Shown: piece after piece, positions 33,914 to 42,432 of the stretch
Position numbering within the stretch: the first letter of the stretch is position 1
Layout of the letters: each line of letters opens with the position of its first letter
Made by a program: the position numbers and the translations under genes
Notes under the pieces: generated by a model
What the model was told of the DNA's origin: nothing
The model's input: the letters and a program-made list of their open reading frames with translations, nothing else
Database searches by the model: none
Assembly: GCA_937864265.1 (NCBI GenBank)
Contig: CALMIR010000139.1
Location: 1 to 64,000, forward strand
Source of the DNA: an uncultured Saprospirales bacterium
Lineage (GTDB): Bacteria > Bacteroidota > Bacteroidia > Chitinophagales > Saprospiraceae
Direction of reading: 5' to 3'
DNA: 64,000 nt

Positions 33914-36322
33914 TTAAAATTTAGCCCTTAACGACAGGATGAAATTCCTTCCAGGTGCTACTATACCTGAACTGTAAGGCCGGTAGCGCTGATCTGTCAG
34001 GTTTTCCAGGCCGGCACCAATGACCAATTGATCGTTCAAAGGATAGCTGGCTTTGAAATTCATCGTGTACCAATCGGGAGAATAAGGGTTTCCATCCGCA
34101 TCAGAAGCGTATATTTCCGGCTTTCCTTTTTCCTCCTCCGGCATTTTCTCAAAAGGAACTTCAGCACTATAAACCGAATAAAATTCCAGTAATAGCCCTT
34201 TGTAAGCATAGTTGAAGCGAGCTACGCCAAACCAGGGCGCCGCGTGCCGGGAAGGGCTGGTGCTGCTGTCGTCTAGTTCTTCCTCGCCTTTTTGGTAATT
34301 AAAGTCGGTTGAGAAACGGAATTCGCGCGACAGTTTGAGTTCAACACCCAATTGAAGCCCATACACATTCGCTTTGGCAGCATTCTGAATGGCTTGTACC
34401 TGACTCAAGTCGCCGTCGTAAACAATGCTATCCAGGCCATTGAGTTGAAAATTACGCCTGACCAAAGCATTTTGAAGATTCGTATAGTAGGCGCTCAAGT
34501 CCACTTTTAAGGCGTTTCCGAAGGTTTTAGCAATGCCAAAATCGTAGCTAGTGGCGTATTCTGCCTCTAAATCTGGGTTGGGTACGACTACAGAACCGGG
34601 CTCAGAATCGAATACTTTGCCCAAGTCGTCCACATTTGGTGCGCGGAACGCAGTTGCTGCATTGGCAGTGACCACCCATTGATCAGAAGGGCGTAGTACA
34701 AAACCCAGGCTTCCCGTAAAAGCGCCTTGGTTCAAGTTGGCGGTGGAGTAGGGGAAAGGGTAGAAGCGAGTATCGAATACCGCATCGATGGTGAACTGGT
34801 TGTAACGCACACCCGCTTGTACATTCATTTTTTGGCTGACCTGAAAATTACCACTTAGATAGGCTGCATAAGAAGCCCAAGTCGCTTGCGGATAGCGGGC
34901 AGGGCCGTCCTCGCTTGTACCTTTTTCTATGTCTTCGTCAATTCCCGTAGATTGAACATCGTTCCAAACGGTTTCCAAACCGTAGTACAGTTTGTTTTTG
35001 CCACTTCCCAATGCTTTTGCAAGGTCGAGATTGGCCGAATAGGCATTTACCTCTTCAATGCGGCGTTCGCGGTTGGAGCGATTGATGTCGCGGCTGATGC
35101 GGCTTTCTTCAAAAAACTGCTGAGCCAAGCGCAGGGTCATCTGGTCATACAACGCATGCTTTTTGCTGTGGGAAATAGTCAGGTTATTCATCAACCACTT
35201 TTGCGGCCCATAGTACCATTCGCCGTAGCGGGGCAAGCCATTGCGGTAGCGAATATGTCGGTCGTAGCGTGAATAATCAGAAGTTTCCGAGTAATGGAAG
35301 CCGTATTGAAAATCCCAGTACCGATCGGGTTGGAAACGCAACTTCTGCATCATGTTGATTTGGGTATAGCCAGAAGGCGTTTGAATACGCGGGTCTTCAT
35401 TGGTGACAATCACATCTGTACTATCTTGCCGTTGTACGTAGAATGGTCGCAGGTAAGATGTCGGCCCCTGGCTACCCATTTTCAGGTCGCCGTAATCATT
35501 ATGGCTGATGCTGGTGATCATGGCCCATTTTTTCCAACCCACGCCTACGTCAAAATGGCCTGCTTTCTCCTGATTGGCCGATGCATAGCGGATAGCCGCT
35601 TTGCCCGTGGTAAATGGCTCGTCGGATAAGGAAAATTGAGGGGTAAGGGTTTGAAAACTCATGACACCGCCAATGGCGTCGCTCCCATAAATGACGGAGC
35701 CAGCGCCAAATAGTACCTCGGCAGCATCTATAGCAAAGGGATCCAGCGAAATCACATTCTGGATATTTCCCCCCCTGAAAATGGCTGTATTCATCCGAAC
35801 CCCATCAACGGTATATAACAATCGGTTGGTCGCAAAACCTCTTATCATGGGGCTGCCGCCGCCTTGCTGGCTCTTTTGTATAAACACCTTACCGGAAACA
35901 CTCAGTAAATCAGCCGCCGTTTGAGGGTTTTGTAAACTGATTTCCCTGCTGGAAATACGGATTACTTTAGCTGGTATATCGGAGGAGTTTTGCCGCCAGC
36001 GGGTAGCGGCAACTATCACTTCACTAGTGGAAATACTGTATGGCACCAACACCAACTGAAAAGATAAGCTGTCCAGCCCTTGATAGCTCAACACTTCTGT
36101 CTGAAAACCCAATGAGCGAATTTCAATATGGGGTTCATTGGCGAAATCCGAAATATCGGCTTGCCCACGGACATTCGTCGTAGTGAAATGTTGGGTGGTT
36201 TTCCCGAATAAGGTGACCTGTTCCAGCGGCTTTCCGCTTTCCTGGTCTTTTATGGTGATGATTTGACTGCTCAGGCCAAAGCCAAAACACAGGCCGAGGC
36301 AAGAGAGGTATATTTTTTTCAT
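33914..36322 (-). CDS. TonB-dependent receptor (siderophore/heme-type)
   Basis: 802 aa. A signal peptide (YLSCLGLCFGFGLSSQ) precedes a short carboxypeptidase-like beta domain (residues 20-95), then a plug with VIRISSREISLQNPQTAADLL, GGGSPMIRGFATNRLLYTVDGV and VLFGAGSVIYGSDAIGGV, all typical of CirA/HmuR-like receptors. The barrel ends in FILSLRAKF. It takes up an iron-type ligand by TonB energy, with ligand identity unknown. The downstream PepSY gene supports an iron or heme function. A 190-base gap separates it from the exported-protein gene upstream. Confidence 0.93.
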   Translation of the reverse strand: MKKIYLSCLGLCFGFGLSSQIITIKDQESGKPLEQVTLFGKTTQHFTTTNVRGQADISDFANEPHIEIRSLGFQTEVLSYQGLDSLSFQLVLVPYSISTSEVIVAATRWRQNSSDIPAKVIRISSREISLQNPQTAADLLSVSGKVFIQKSQQGGGSPMIRGFATNRLLYTVDGVRMNTAIFRGGNIQNVISLDPFAIDAAEVLFGAGSVIYGSDAIGGVMSFQTLTPQFSLSDEPFTTGKAAIRYASANQEKAGHFDVGVGWKKWAMITSISHNDYGDLKMGSQGPTSYLRPFYVQRQDSTDVIVTNEDPRIQTPSGYTQINMMQKLRFQPDRYWDFQYGFHYSETSDYSRYDRHIRYRNGLPRYGEWYYGPQKWLMNNLTISHSKKHALYDQMTLRLAQQFFEESRISRDINRSNRERRIEEVNAYSANLDLAKALGSGKNKLYYGLETVWNDVQSTGIDEDIEKGTSEDGPARYPQATWASYAAYLSGNFQVSQKMNVQAGVRYNQFTIDAVFDTRFYPFPYSTANLNQGAFTGSLGFVLRPSDQWVVTANAATAFRAPNVDDLGKVFDSEPGSVVVPNPDLEAEYATSYDFGIAKTFGNALKVDLSAYYTNLQNALVRRNFQLNGLDSIVYDGDLSQVQAIQNAAKANVYGLQLGVELKLSREFRFSTDFNYQKGEEELDDSSTSPSRHAAPWFGVARFNYAYKGLLLEFYSVYSAEVPFEKMPEEEKGKPEIYASDADGNPYSPDWYTMNFKASYPLNDQLVIGAGLENLTDQRYRPYSSGIVAPGRNFILSLRAKF

Positions 36323-36512
36323 AATTCAGCATGATTTTTTTACACAAGTTTGCTGAATACCTTATAGGCAGGAAGCAGCACCTCCTCGCCAGCAGACTTG
36401 CGATTAAAAAAGAAATCGTTCTCTGACAATTTTTTCGCGAACGATCAATCCCTTGCTCCAAATCGCAAGAGCGGTCAGAGAACCAAAGAAATTTAACCCT
36501 ATTTTTTGCTAA

Positions 36513-37043
36513 TCAGGCTGAATGCCAGGGTGGCGATGGAATGAGGAAATGATCAGGAGATGAATACTTGCGATTAAAGAACCATTCTTCTTGTCGATTG
36601 CCAGGAGTATTCGTAAAAAAAGGTGGGGGGCTTGCGAAATAAAGCGATTTAAAAAAATCCAACAAACGACGTTGCAATTGCTTGTTTTCTGTGTCGTTGG
36701 CCAAACCTTTATTAGCCAACTCATTCAATTGCCGGTTGATGGCACTTTCTTGTTCGTCCCAAAAACAGCGATAAATCAAGGTATCTCCTTCTTTTTTTGT
36801 TGAAATCACATCGAACATCAAGCCTTGGAATTCAAATTCTCGATCGTGTTCCCAGCGCAGGTATTGCCGCGCATCTTCCTGAGAAAAACGCAATTCTACA
36901 AGCTTTTCATCAGGTATGCCGCGCTGAATTTCCAGCTTAATGCTTTCACGGATAGCCTCTTTGCGCAGTTTCAACCAAAAAAAAGTCCCTGCTGACGGCA
37001 GCAGCAGCGATGCGAGAAGTAATATGCTGGCAAAGTACTTCAA
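36513..37043 (-). CDS. Uncharacterised membrane-anchored protein
   Basis: 176 aa. One N-terminal membrane segment or signal (FASILLLASLLLPSAGTFFWL) is followed by a charged helical part (EAIRESIKLEIQRGIPDEKLVELRFSQEDAR) and a beta-like region (FEFQGLMFDVISTKKEGDTLIYRCFWDEQE). No known domain is recognised. Proteins of this form are found near metal-uptake receptors in Bacteroidota, which fits the TonB receptor downstream in the same direction. Function is unknown. Confidence 0.65.
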   Translation of the reverse strand: MKYFASILLLASLLLPSAGTFFWLKLRKEAIRESIKLEIQRGIPDEKLVELRFSQEDARQYLRWEHDREFEFQGLMFDVISTKKEGDTLIYRCFWDEQESAINRQLNELANKGLANDTENKQLQRRLLDFFKSLYFASPPPFFTNTPGNRQEEWFFNRKYSSPDHFLIPSPPWHSA

Positions 37044-37258
37044 TGGGGTTAATTTATGCTGTCAGATGTAAAAATAACGCTAATTCTCACTACGCCCGCT
37101 TTTTATCCTTACTTCGGTTTGGAAAATTCAATTATTTTTCGCCCTGCTTGATGGATCAACTTGGGTTTGATAGACACAAAATTGCCAAGTTTCTCCCAAT
37201 TCAGGCCTATTGTTAATGGTCAAGAAACCATCATTTGTTAACTGAATGTCGAAAAAAA

Positions 37259-38497
37259 ATGGTCTTTTCTTTAAAAAAAGCAAAACCAACCGTTGAGGGC
37301 AGCATCCACCTATCTGGCTCTAAAAGCATTAGCAACCGGGTATTGATCATCCGTGCTTTGTGCGAAGAGACCTTTGACATACAGCGCTTGGCCAGCGCCA
37401 AAGATACGGAAACCCTTCAAGCTTTGCTCAGCAGCAGTGCAAGAGTGCTTGATGCAGGCGCAGCGGGTACAACTTATCGGTTCATGACGGCTTATCTGGC
37501 GACACAACCCGGCGAACAAGTGCTCACTGGTAGCGAACGGATGAAACAAAGACCCATCGGTATTTTGGTGGAAGCGCTTCGACAACTGGGTGCTCAAATA
37601 AACTACCTGGAGCAAGAAGGTTATCCGCCATTGCTTATCGGTGAAAGCAACCATTTAGGCCATCACAATAAAGTAAGCATTTCAGCGGGCACCAGCAGTC
37701 AGTACATATCGGCTTTGTTGATGATTGCACCTACCTTGCCTCATGGAATGGAATTGCAACTGGTCGGGAAGCTGGTTTCACGGCCTTATATAGAAATGAC
37801 GCTGGCTTTGATGCAACATTTTGGCGTAAGCCATGAATGGGAAGGCGATACCATTCAAATCGCACCTCAATCCTATCGCGCTCGTCCTTTTGTCGTAGAG
37901 GCTGACTGGTCAGCAGCTTCCTATTATTATGCCATAGTAGCGTTGGCCGATCAGGCGCATTTGGAATTGAAAGGTTTGTTTGCAGATAGCTTGCAGGGCG
38001 ATGCCGTACTGGTTGAGATGATGCAGGCGTTTGGGGTAAAAACGAGTTTTAATGAAAAGGGCGTGTTGTTAGAAAAAACACCTCACTCTTTGCCCGATTT
38101 GTTTGCGTGGGATTTCATACGCTGCCCGGATTTGGCACAGACCATTGCCGTTGTTTGTGCTGGCTTGGGAGTACCTGCGCGTTTCACCGGCTTGGAAACC
38201 TTGAGTATTAAAGAAACAGACCGGATAGCAGCGCTGAAGAACGAGTTGGGAAAAGTGCATGTGAGGCTGGAAAACGCAGGCATCATGGCCAATGGAAAAG
38301 AATATTTCGCTATAGCGGGTAAATCTCATTTTGATTCTGTACCGGTTTTTGATACCTATGAAGACCACCGGATGGCTATGGCTTTTGCACCCTTGGCCCT
38401 GCAGCATCCTATACAAATCGCAGAACCGATGGTGGTAGTTAAGTCTTATCCCGAATTTTATGAGGACCTGAAGAGTATTGGGTTTGAGTTGAGTTGA
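37259..38497 (+). CDS. aroA: 3-phosphoshikimate 1-carboxyvinyltransferase (EPSP synthase)
   Basis: 412 aa from the ATG at 37259, which gives the usual VEGSIHLSGSKSISNRVLIIRAL N-terminus. AroA joins shikimate-3-phosphate and phosphoenolpyruvate in the aromatic amino acid pathway. Active-site segments are SGSKSISNR (Lys and Ser of the substrate site), AGTTYRFMTA, SIKETDRIAALKNEL and DTYEDHRMAMAFAP. Length is slightly below the common 427-430 residues but within the family range. No other shikimate genes are nearby. Confidence 0.95.
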   Translation: MVFSLKKAKPTVEGSIHLSGSKSISNRVLIIRALCEETFDIQRLASAKDTETLQALLSSSARVLDAGAAGTTYRFMTAYLATQPGEQVLTGSERMKQRPIGILVEALRQLGAQINYLEQEGYPPLLIGESNHLGHHNKVSISAGTSSQYISALLMIAPTLPHGMELQLVGKLVSRPYIEMTLALMQHFGVSHEWEGDTIQIAPQSYRARPFVVEADWSAASYYYAIVALADQAHLELKGLFADSLQGDAVLVEMMQAFGVKTSFNEKGVLLEKTPHSLPDLFAWDFIRCPDLAQTIAVVCAGLGVPARFTGLETLSIKETDRIAALKNELGKVHVRLENAGIMANGKEYFAIAGKSHFDSVPVFDTYEDHRMAMAFAPLALQHPIQIAEPMVVVKSYPEFYEDLKSIGFELS

Positions 38498-38551
38498 GTG
38501 AGGCAATACTCCAAGGGGCGGGTGGGGGTGAGGAGCGGCACAAAGCCATCA

Positions 38552-39061
38552 TCAATGTCTAGCTAATGTCTGCACCCAATAGCCATTTATATAAGCGGCA
38601 CCCATATCTTGATAAGTTGGATTCATGAAATTTTCGCAATGCCCGGCACTGACACGCCAGCCTTCCACCACAGCAGGTACATCCTCATAACCCCAGGCAA
38701 TATTTTCGCCGACCGACCCCCAATTATAACCAGCCCGTTTTACCCGGGTACCGATGGAACTGCCATCAGAACCGGTATGATCGAAAAAGCCGTTGTTATT
38801 CATATCGCGGGCATGCCCCAAGGCAGCCTGCTCCAGTTGGCTGTCCCATTTCAAGGCAGGAGCAGATGCCATCCATTTTCCGCCACAGCGACACCCAGAA
38901 GCCCTTAAAGCATTGATGGCAGATAGCATAGTATAAATTTCCTCAGAAGAAGCACTTTCTACTTCATCGTTTGTAATATTCACAGGTTCTTTGCTGCAAT
39001 AGCTGCCGAAAAAGAAGCTGCTGATCAATAATAAGCTTTGGATGGAAATCATTTTGTTCAT
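38552..39061 (-). CDS. CAP domain (SCP/PR1-like) exported protein
   Basis: 169 aa from the ATG at 39061. A hydrophobic leader (SIQSLLLISSFFFGSYC) suggests export and possibly a lipoprotein, though GSYC is not a classical lipobox. The CAP domain has ALGHARDMNNNGFFDHTG, GENIAWGYEDVPAVVEGW and GHCENFMNPTY, including the paired His and Glu residues that line the CAP cavity. Bacterial CAP proteins are extracellular with poorly known roles. A longer frame upstream is possible but would hide the leader. Confidence 0.88.
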   Translation of the reverse strand: MNKMISIQSLLLISSFFFGSYCSKEPVNITNDEVESASSEEIYTMLSAINALRASGCRCGGKWMASAPALKWDSQLEQAALGHARDMNNNGFFDHTGSDGSSIGTRVKRAGYNWGSVGENIAWGYEDVPAVVEGWRVSAGHCENFMNPTYQDMGAAYINGYWVQTLARH

Positions 39062-39176
39062 TATTTGCGGTTTTTTGAAAATTGCAACTTTCTCAATGCA
39101 ATTAATATCGGTTTCAGGCAATAAATTATTATGTTAAAGCCATTTATTGTGTGAATATTTTACCAAAGCAAAGACC

Positions 39177-41222
39177 ATGTCTGAAACACCACGAAACCTG
39201 CTTTATCGAGGTTCGCAAACCATTCCAGTTGAAAAAGAACCGGAATATTTCACCGCTATCATGCCTTCTAGGACAGCAGTAGAAGAATATTTCAAGCTGC
39301 CTGAAGTGGATGAAATGAATAATGTATTTCACCGGGTGTACAAAATAAAGGCCAAAGAGGAATACCGAGATGAATTGATGGCCAAAATGCGGCAGGACGA
39401 TATATTTCAACCCATTTGTCACCATGCTTATTCACCGGTTGGCGATGCTGCTACCCGCTATTACCTGACGGATATGCTAGTGCTTGGTTTCGCCAAAGGA
39501 GTCACTGCGTATGCCAAAGAAGCCATTTTGCAACAGCACGGGCTCAAGTATGTGAAATCGTATGACTTGGAGCAGGATCTGGTTTTGCTGCAAGTAACCG
39601 CCACTTCTGGCAAAAACCCTGTCAAGGTGTCGCAAGACTTGAACGAACAGCCCGAGGTGCTTTTTGCGGAACCCAACCTGATCAACCGATTTGAAACCTA
39701 TTACCAACCGATTGATACCCTTTTCCCTTATCAGTGGCACTTGGAAAGTAAAGCGGGTTTAGAATTGGTTGCCGAAGCAGGGATTCAAACCACTAAAGCA
39801 TGGGATATCACCAAAGGAAGTCGATCCGTGATTATCGGCATTATAGATGATGGATTTGACCTGAGCCATCCCGATTTAATGGGTGTGGATAAGGTTAAAT
39901 TTCCAAAGGATTTTGTAGATAAAGACGAATCTCCTTTGCCGGAAACAACTACGGGCGATTATCACGGCACACCTTGTGCTGGTGTGGCCATAGGCGAAGA
40001 AAACGGCCAGGGCATTTTGGGTATAGCTCCGGGTTGCTCCTTCATGCCGGTGCGCTTCCCACTGGCGGCTGACGATAATTTGATGTACGATATTTTTGAT
40101 TATGCAGGAAAAAGAGCGCATGTTTTGTCATGTAGTTGGGGGCCGGTTCCCGTTTACGCCCCTCTACCTACTTTGCTTTATAATCAAATCAGCGATTTGA
40201 CCTCTTTTGGTGGGCCTAATGGCAAAGGTTGTCTGATCTTTTTTGCCGCAGGCAATTACAACGCTCCGATAAAAGACTTAAACAACAGGGGGTTTTCCTG
40301 GAGGCACCCAACACAAGGCATCAAAACAACCACCGGAGCGATATGGAATGGATATGCTGCCCATCCGGCTGTGGTTTGCGTAGCCGCATCCAATAGTTTA
40401 AATAAAAAATCGGCGTACAGCAATTGGGGGCGGGAGATTTCTTTGTGTTCTCCTAGCGACAATTGGCACCCGCTCGATCCGCAAGAGCGCTTGCCAGGTC
40501 GCGGCATTTGGACAACCGATAATGAAAGCAGCGGCTATGGCTTTGCCCCCGGCAGCCGATATACCAGCATGTTTGGGGGGACTTCCAGTGCTACGCCCTT
40601 AGCGGCTGGGGTAGCCGGACTGATTCGCTCCATCGCCCCACAATTGACTGCAGAGGAAGTCCATCAGCGGCTGCTGGAGTCCGTTGATAAAATCATTGAT
40701 ACCGAACCCGATGTGGTATTGGGACATGCCAAAGGCACTTACAACGCCAACGGCCATTCGGAGTGGTTTGGCTATGGCAAAATCAATGCCTTGCGGGCGC
40801 TTACACCTTTTGCCCCCCAACCTGTTGAGCCTGTGGAAGCGCCTGAACCCGAAGCAGATACCACAGAAGAAATAGAAATCCCTGTAGCCAGACCTGATCT
40901 GAAAGGGAAAGTAAAAATACTAGCGGCCTTGGTCAACCCGATTGGCGCTGAAAGTGGCGCTGAAAAAGTACTATTGATCAACCTTTCTCCTGATGAACTG
41001 GACTTGTCGAGATGCAAAATTCGAGACAAATCCGGTCGCAGCGATGAATTGAGCCAAATGTCGGTTTCATCGGGTGCCACAGCTGTGATTACACTATCCA
41101 AAGCCAAATTGGCCAATACCGGCGGCGATATTATTTTGTTGGATAGTCAGGATGAGCTGCTGCACGATGTGACTTATGGCCAGGCTGAAGCCAGCAAAGC
41201 GGGTTGGTGGATACTTTTTTAG
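39177..41222 (+). CDS. Subtilisin-family serine peptidase with lamin-tail domain
   Basis: 681 aa from the ATG at 39177. The S8 catalytic triad is Asp224 in IGIIDDGFDLSHPDL, His263 in DYHGTPCAGVA and Ser470 in FGGTSSATPLAAG. A roughly 200-residue N-terminal propeptide-like region precedes it. The last 105 residues (VKILAALVNPIGAESG onward) resemble a lamin-tail domain. There is no clear signal peptide, T9SS tail or membrane segment, so its export route or cytoplasmic location is open. A Pro/Glu-rich linker joins the peptidase and tail domains. Confidence 0.9.
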   Translation: MSETPRNLLYRGSQTIPVEKEPEYFTAIMPSRTAVEEYFKLPEVDEMNNVFHRVYKIKAKEEYRDELMAKMRQDDIFQPICHHAYSPVGDAATRYYLTDMLVLGFAKGVTAYAKEAILQQHGLKYVKSYDLEQDLVLLQVTATSGKNPVKVSQDLNEQPEVLFAEPNLINRFETYYQPIDTLFPYQWHLESKAGLELVAEAGIQTTKAWDITKGSRSVIIGIIDDGFDLSHPDLMGVDKVKFPKDFVDKDESPLPETTTGDYHGTPCAGVAIGEENGQGILGIAPGCSFMPVRFPLAADDNLMYDIFDYAGKRAHVLSCSWGPVPVYAPLPTLLYNQISDLTSFGGPNGKGCLIFFAAGNYNAPIKDLNNRGFSWRHPTQGIKTTTGAIWNGYAAHPAVVCVAASNSLNKKSAYSNWGREISLCSPSDNWHPLDPQERLPGRGIWTTDNESSGYGFAPGSRYTSMFGGTSSATPLAAGVAGLIRSIAPQLTAEEVHQRLLESVDKIIDTEPDVVLGHAKGTYNANGHSEWFGYGKINALRALTPFAPQPVEPVEAPEPEADTTEEIEIPVARPDLKGKVKILAALVNPIGAESGAEKVLLINLSPDELDLSRCKIRDKSGRSDELSQMSVSSGATAVITLSKAKLANTGGDIILLDSQDELLHDVTYGQAEASKAGWWILF

Positions 41223-41251
41223 GCTAAAATTGGTGCTTGTATTTTTAGATT

Positions 41252-42295
41252 TTATAATGAGGTAATATCTTTTAGATCAAGTCCCAATTTTTGAGCAATT
41301 TCTTCTTTGGATATGCCTACGCTAAGTAGTAGTCTGATGGCTTCTGTTTGTTTGCGAAGGGCTTCTTCCTCTTTGCGAAGAGCTTCTTCCTCTTTGCGAA
41401 GGGCTTCTTCCTCTTTGCGAAGAGCTTCTTCCTCTTTGCGAAGAGCTTCTTCCTCTTTGCGAAGAGCTTCTTCCTTCTGCTTATCTGCTTCTGCTATTCG
41501 GTTTTCGTACTCATTGAGTTGGGCAATGATTTCGTCCTCTGCTGTCATAATATCTCTAATTTCGTCTTCCTGAATGGCGGCCTGTAGGCGGCGGATAATA
41601 GGGCGGAAGCGCTCTGGAAAATCACTTTCTTTAACGTTCATAATGTGGTGGTTTTCCTGCCGATTGCTTTGATCGAATATACTGAGTAGTTGTTCCAATT
41701 CGTCGCGCCGCTTTTGGTTCAGTGCCGGTACGTTGATGATAATGCCTTGATGAAAGAGGGATTCAATGAATTGATTGTGCACATCTAATACCTGCCCCGT
41801 ATGGCGATCGCGGATGCAACGGTCAACGTGAATGACTGGGATATCCTCAAATCCTTCCACCTGCTCGCCCAGGATGTAGATGGGCAGTATCGGCAGGCCA
41901 CTTTTGTACCGTCGCCCGCTGGCCTCGGCCACCCATTGGTATAGATTAGCATTCATGTACTGCTTACCGAGGTATCGTCGGAAGCGTATATCTTCATGGG
42001 TAAATTTCGACTTCTGTATCTCGATGATGATGACCTTTTCGTTGCCATTGGCCTCCAGGATGCGGGCAGAGAAGTCGAGCCGGTATATGGACAAGTTGAG
42101 CGCGGTAGCAGTACTCTTTCTGTTTTTCTTGGATTTGTTATTGCCTGCTATCAACTCCTGAGGCAAAAACTCCAGCGATACGATATTCAAATCTGTCACC
42201 GCCGATAAAAAAAGCTTCGCCACCCGACTGTCCTCCATCAGGTATTTGAAAACGACATCGTAAATGGGGTTGGCTATTTCCATATTGCATATCAT
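41252..42295 (-). CDS. Rpn family PD-(D/E)XK nuclease (transposase-like) with heptad repeat tail
   Basis: 347 aa. The Rpn/YhgA-like family are recombination-promoting nucleases of the PD-(D/E)XK fold. The opening NPIYDVVFKYLMED and the catalytic residues Asp74 (YRLDFSARI), Glu92 and Gln94 (IEIQKSKF) are seen. A charged helical tail contains six tandem copies of a seven-residue unit KEEEALR, coded by a 21-bp minisatellite, then a short end IAQKLGLDLKDITSL that looks like an HTH-type tail. A start at Met5 (42283) is possible, because the -7 element at 42306-42313 leaves almost no leader. Confidence 0.9.
   Translation of the reverse strand: MICNMEIANPIYDVVFKYLMEDSRVAKLFLSAVTDLNIVSLEFLPQELIAGNNKSKKNRKSTATALNLSIYRLDFSARILEANGNEKVIIIEIQKSKFTHEDIRFRRYLGKQYMNANLYQWVAEASGRRYKSGLPILPIYILGEQVEGFEDIPVIHVDRCIRDRHTGQVLDVHNQFIESLFHQGIIINVPALNQKRRDELEQLLSIFDQSNRQENHHIMNVKESDFPERFRPIIRRLQAAIQEDEIRDIMTAEDEIIAQLNEYENRIAEADKQKEEALRKEEEALRKEEEALRKEEEALRKEEEALRKEEEALRKQTEAIRLLLSVGISKEEIAQKLGLDLKDITSL
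41354..41479. repeat. 21-bp tandem repeat coding for a charged heptad
   Basis: Six 21-bp units run from 41354 to 41479. The first five differ only at one G/A position, and the sixth diverges at its end. On the minus strand each encodes KEEEALR in the Rpn-family protein. Copy changes would keep frame and only lengthen the coiled coil. Confidence 0.9.
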
Positions 42296-42305
42296 GGGTT
42301 AAACA

Positions 42306-42313
42306 CAAATATA
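42306..42313 (-). promoter_or_regulatory. -7 promoter element of the Rpn-family gene
   Basis: On the minus strand the bases read TATATTTG, an exact TAnnTTTG, ten bases from the first ATG. The -33 position lacks a clear TTTG. Confidence 0.45.
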
Positions 42314-42432
42314 CGCTTTTTATATTCACTTCATTAAGCGTACATTTCCTTTTTTATGTACCCATCCAATAGGGGGTGTTTCGCTTTATTGCCTTAAAAC
42401 CATCATTCAACGCCGAAAAAAATACATTTACC

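Noticed and set aside
41354..41479. Possible CRISPR array
   Set aside because: Units are contiguous 21-bp copies without spacers and are inside a coding sequence.
41307..41587. Ser/Leu/Arg- and Phe/Ala-rich plus-strand frames opposite the Rpn-family gene
   Set aside because: They are the reverse-strand readings of the 21-bp minisatellite and have no other support.
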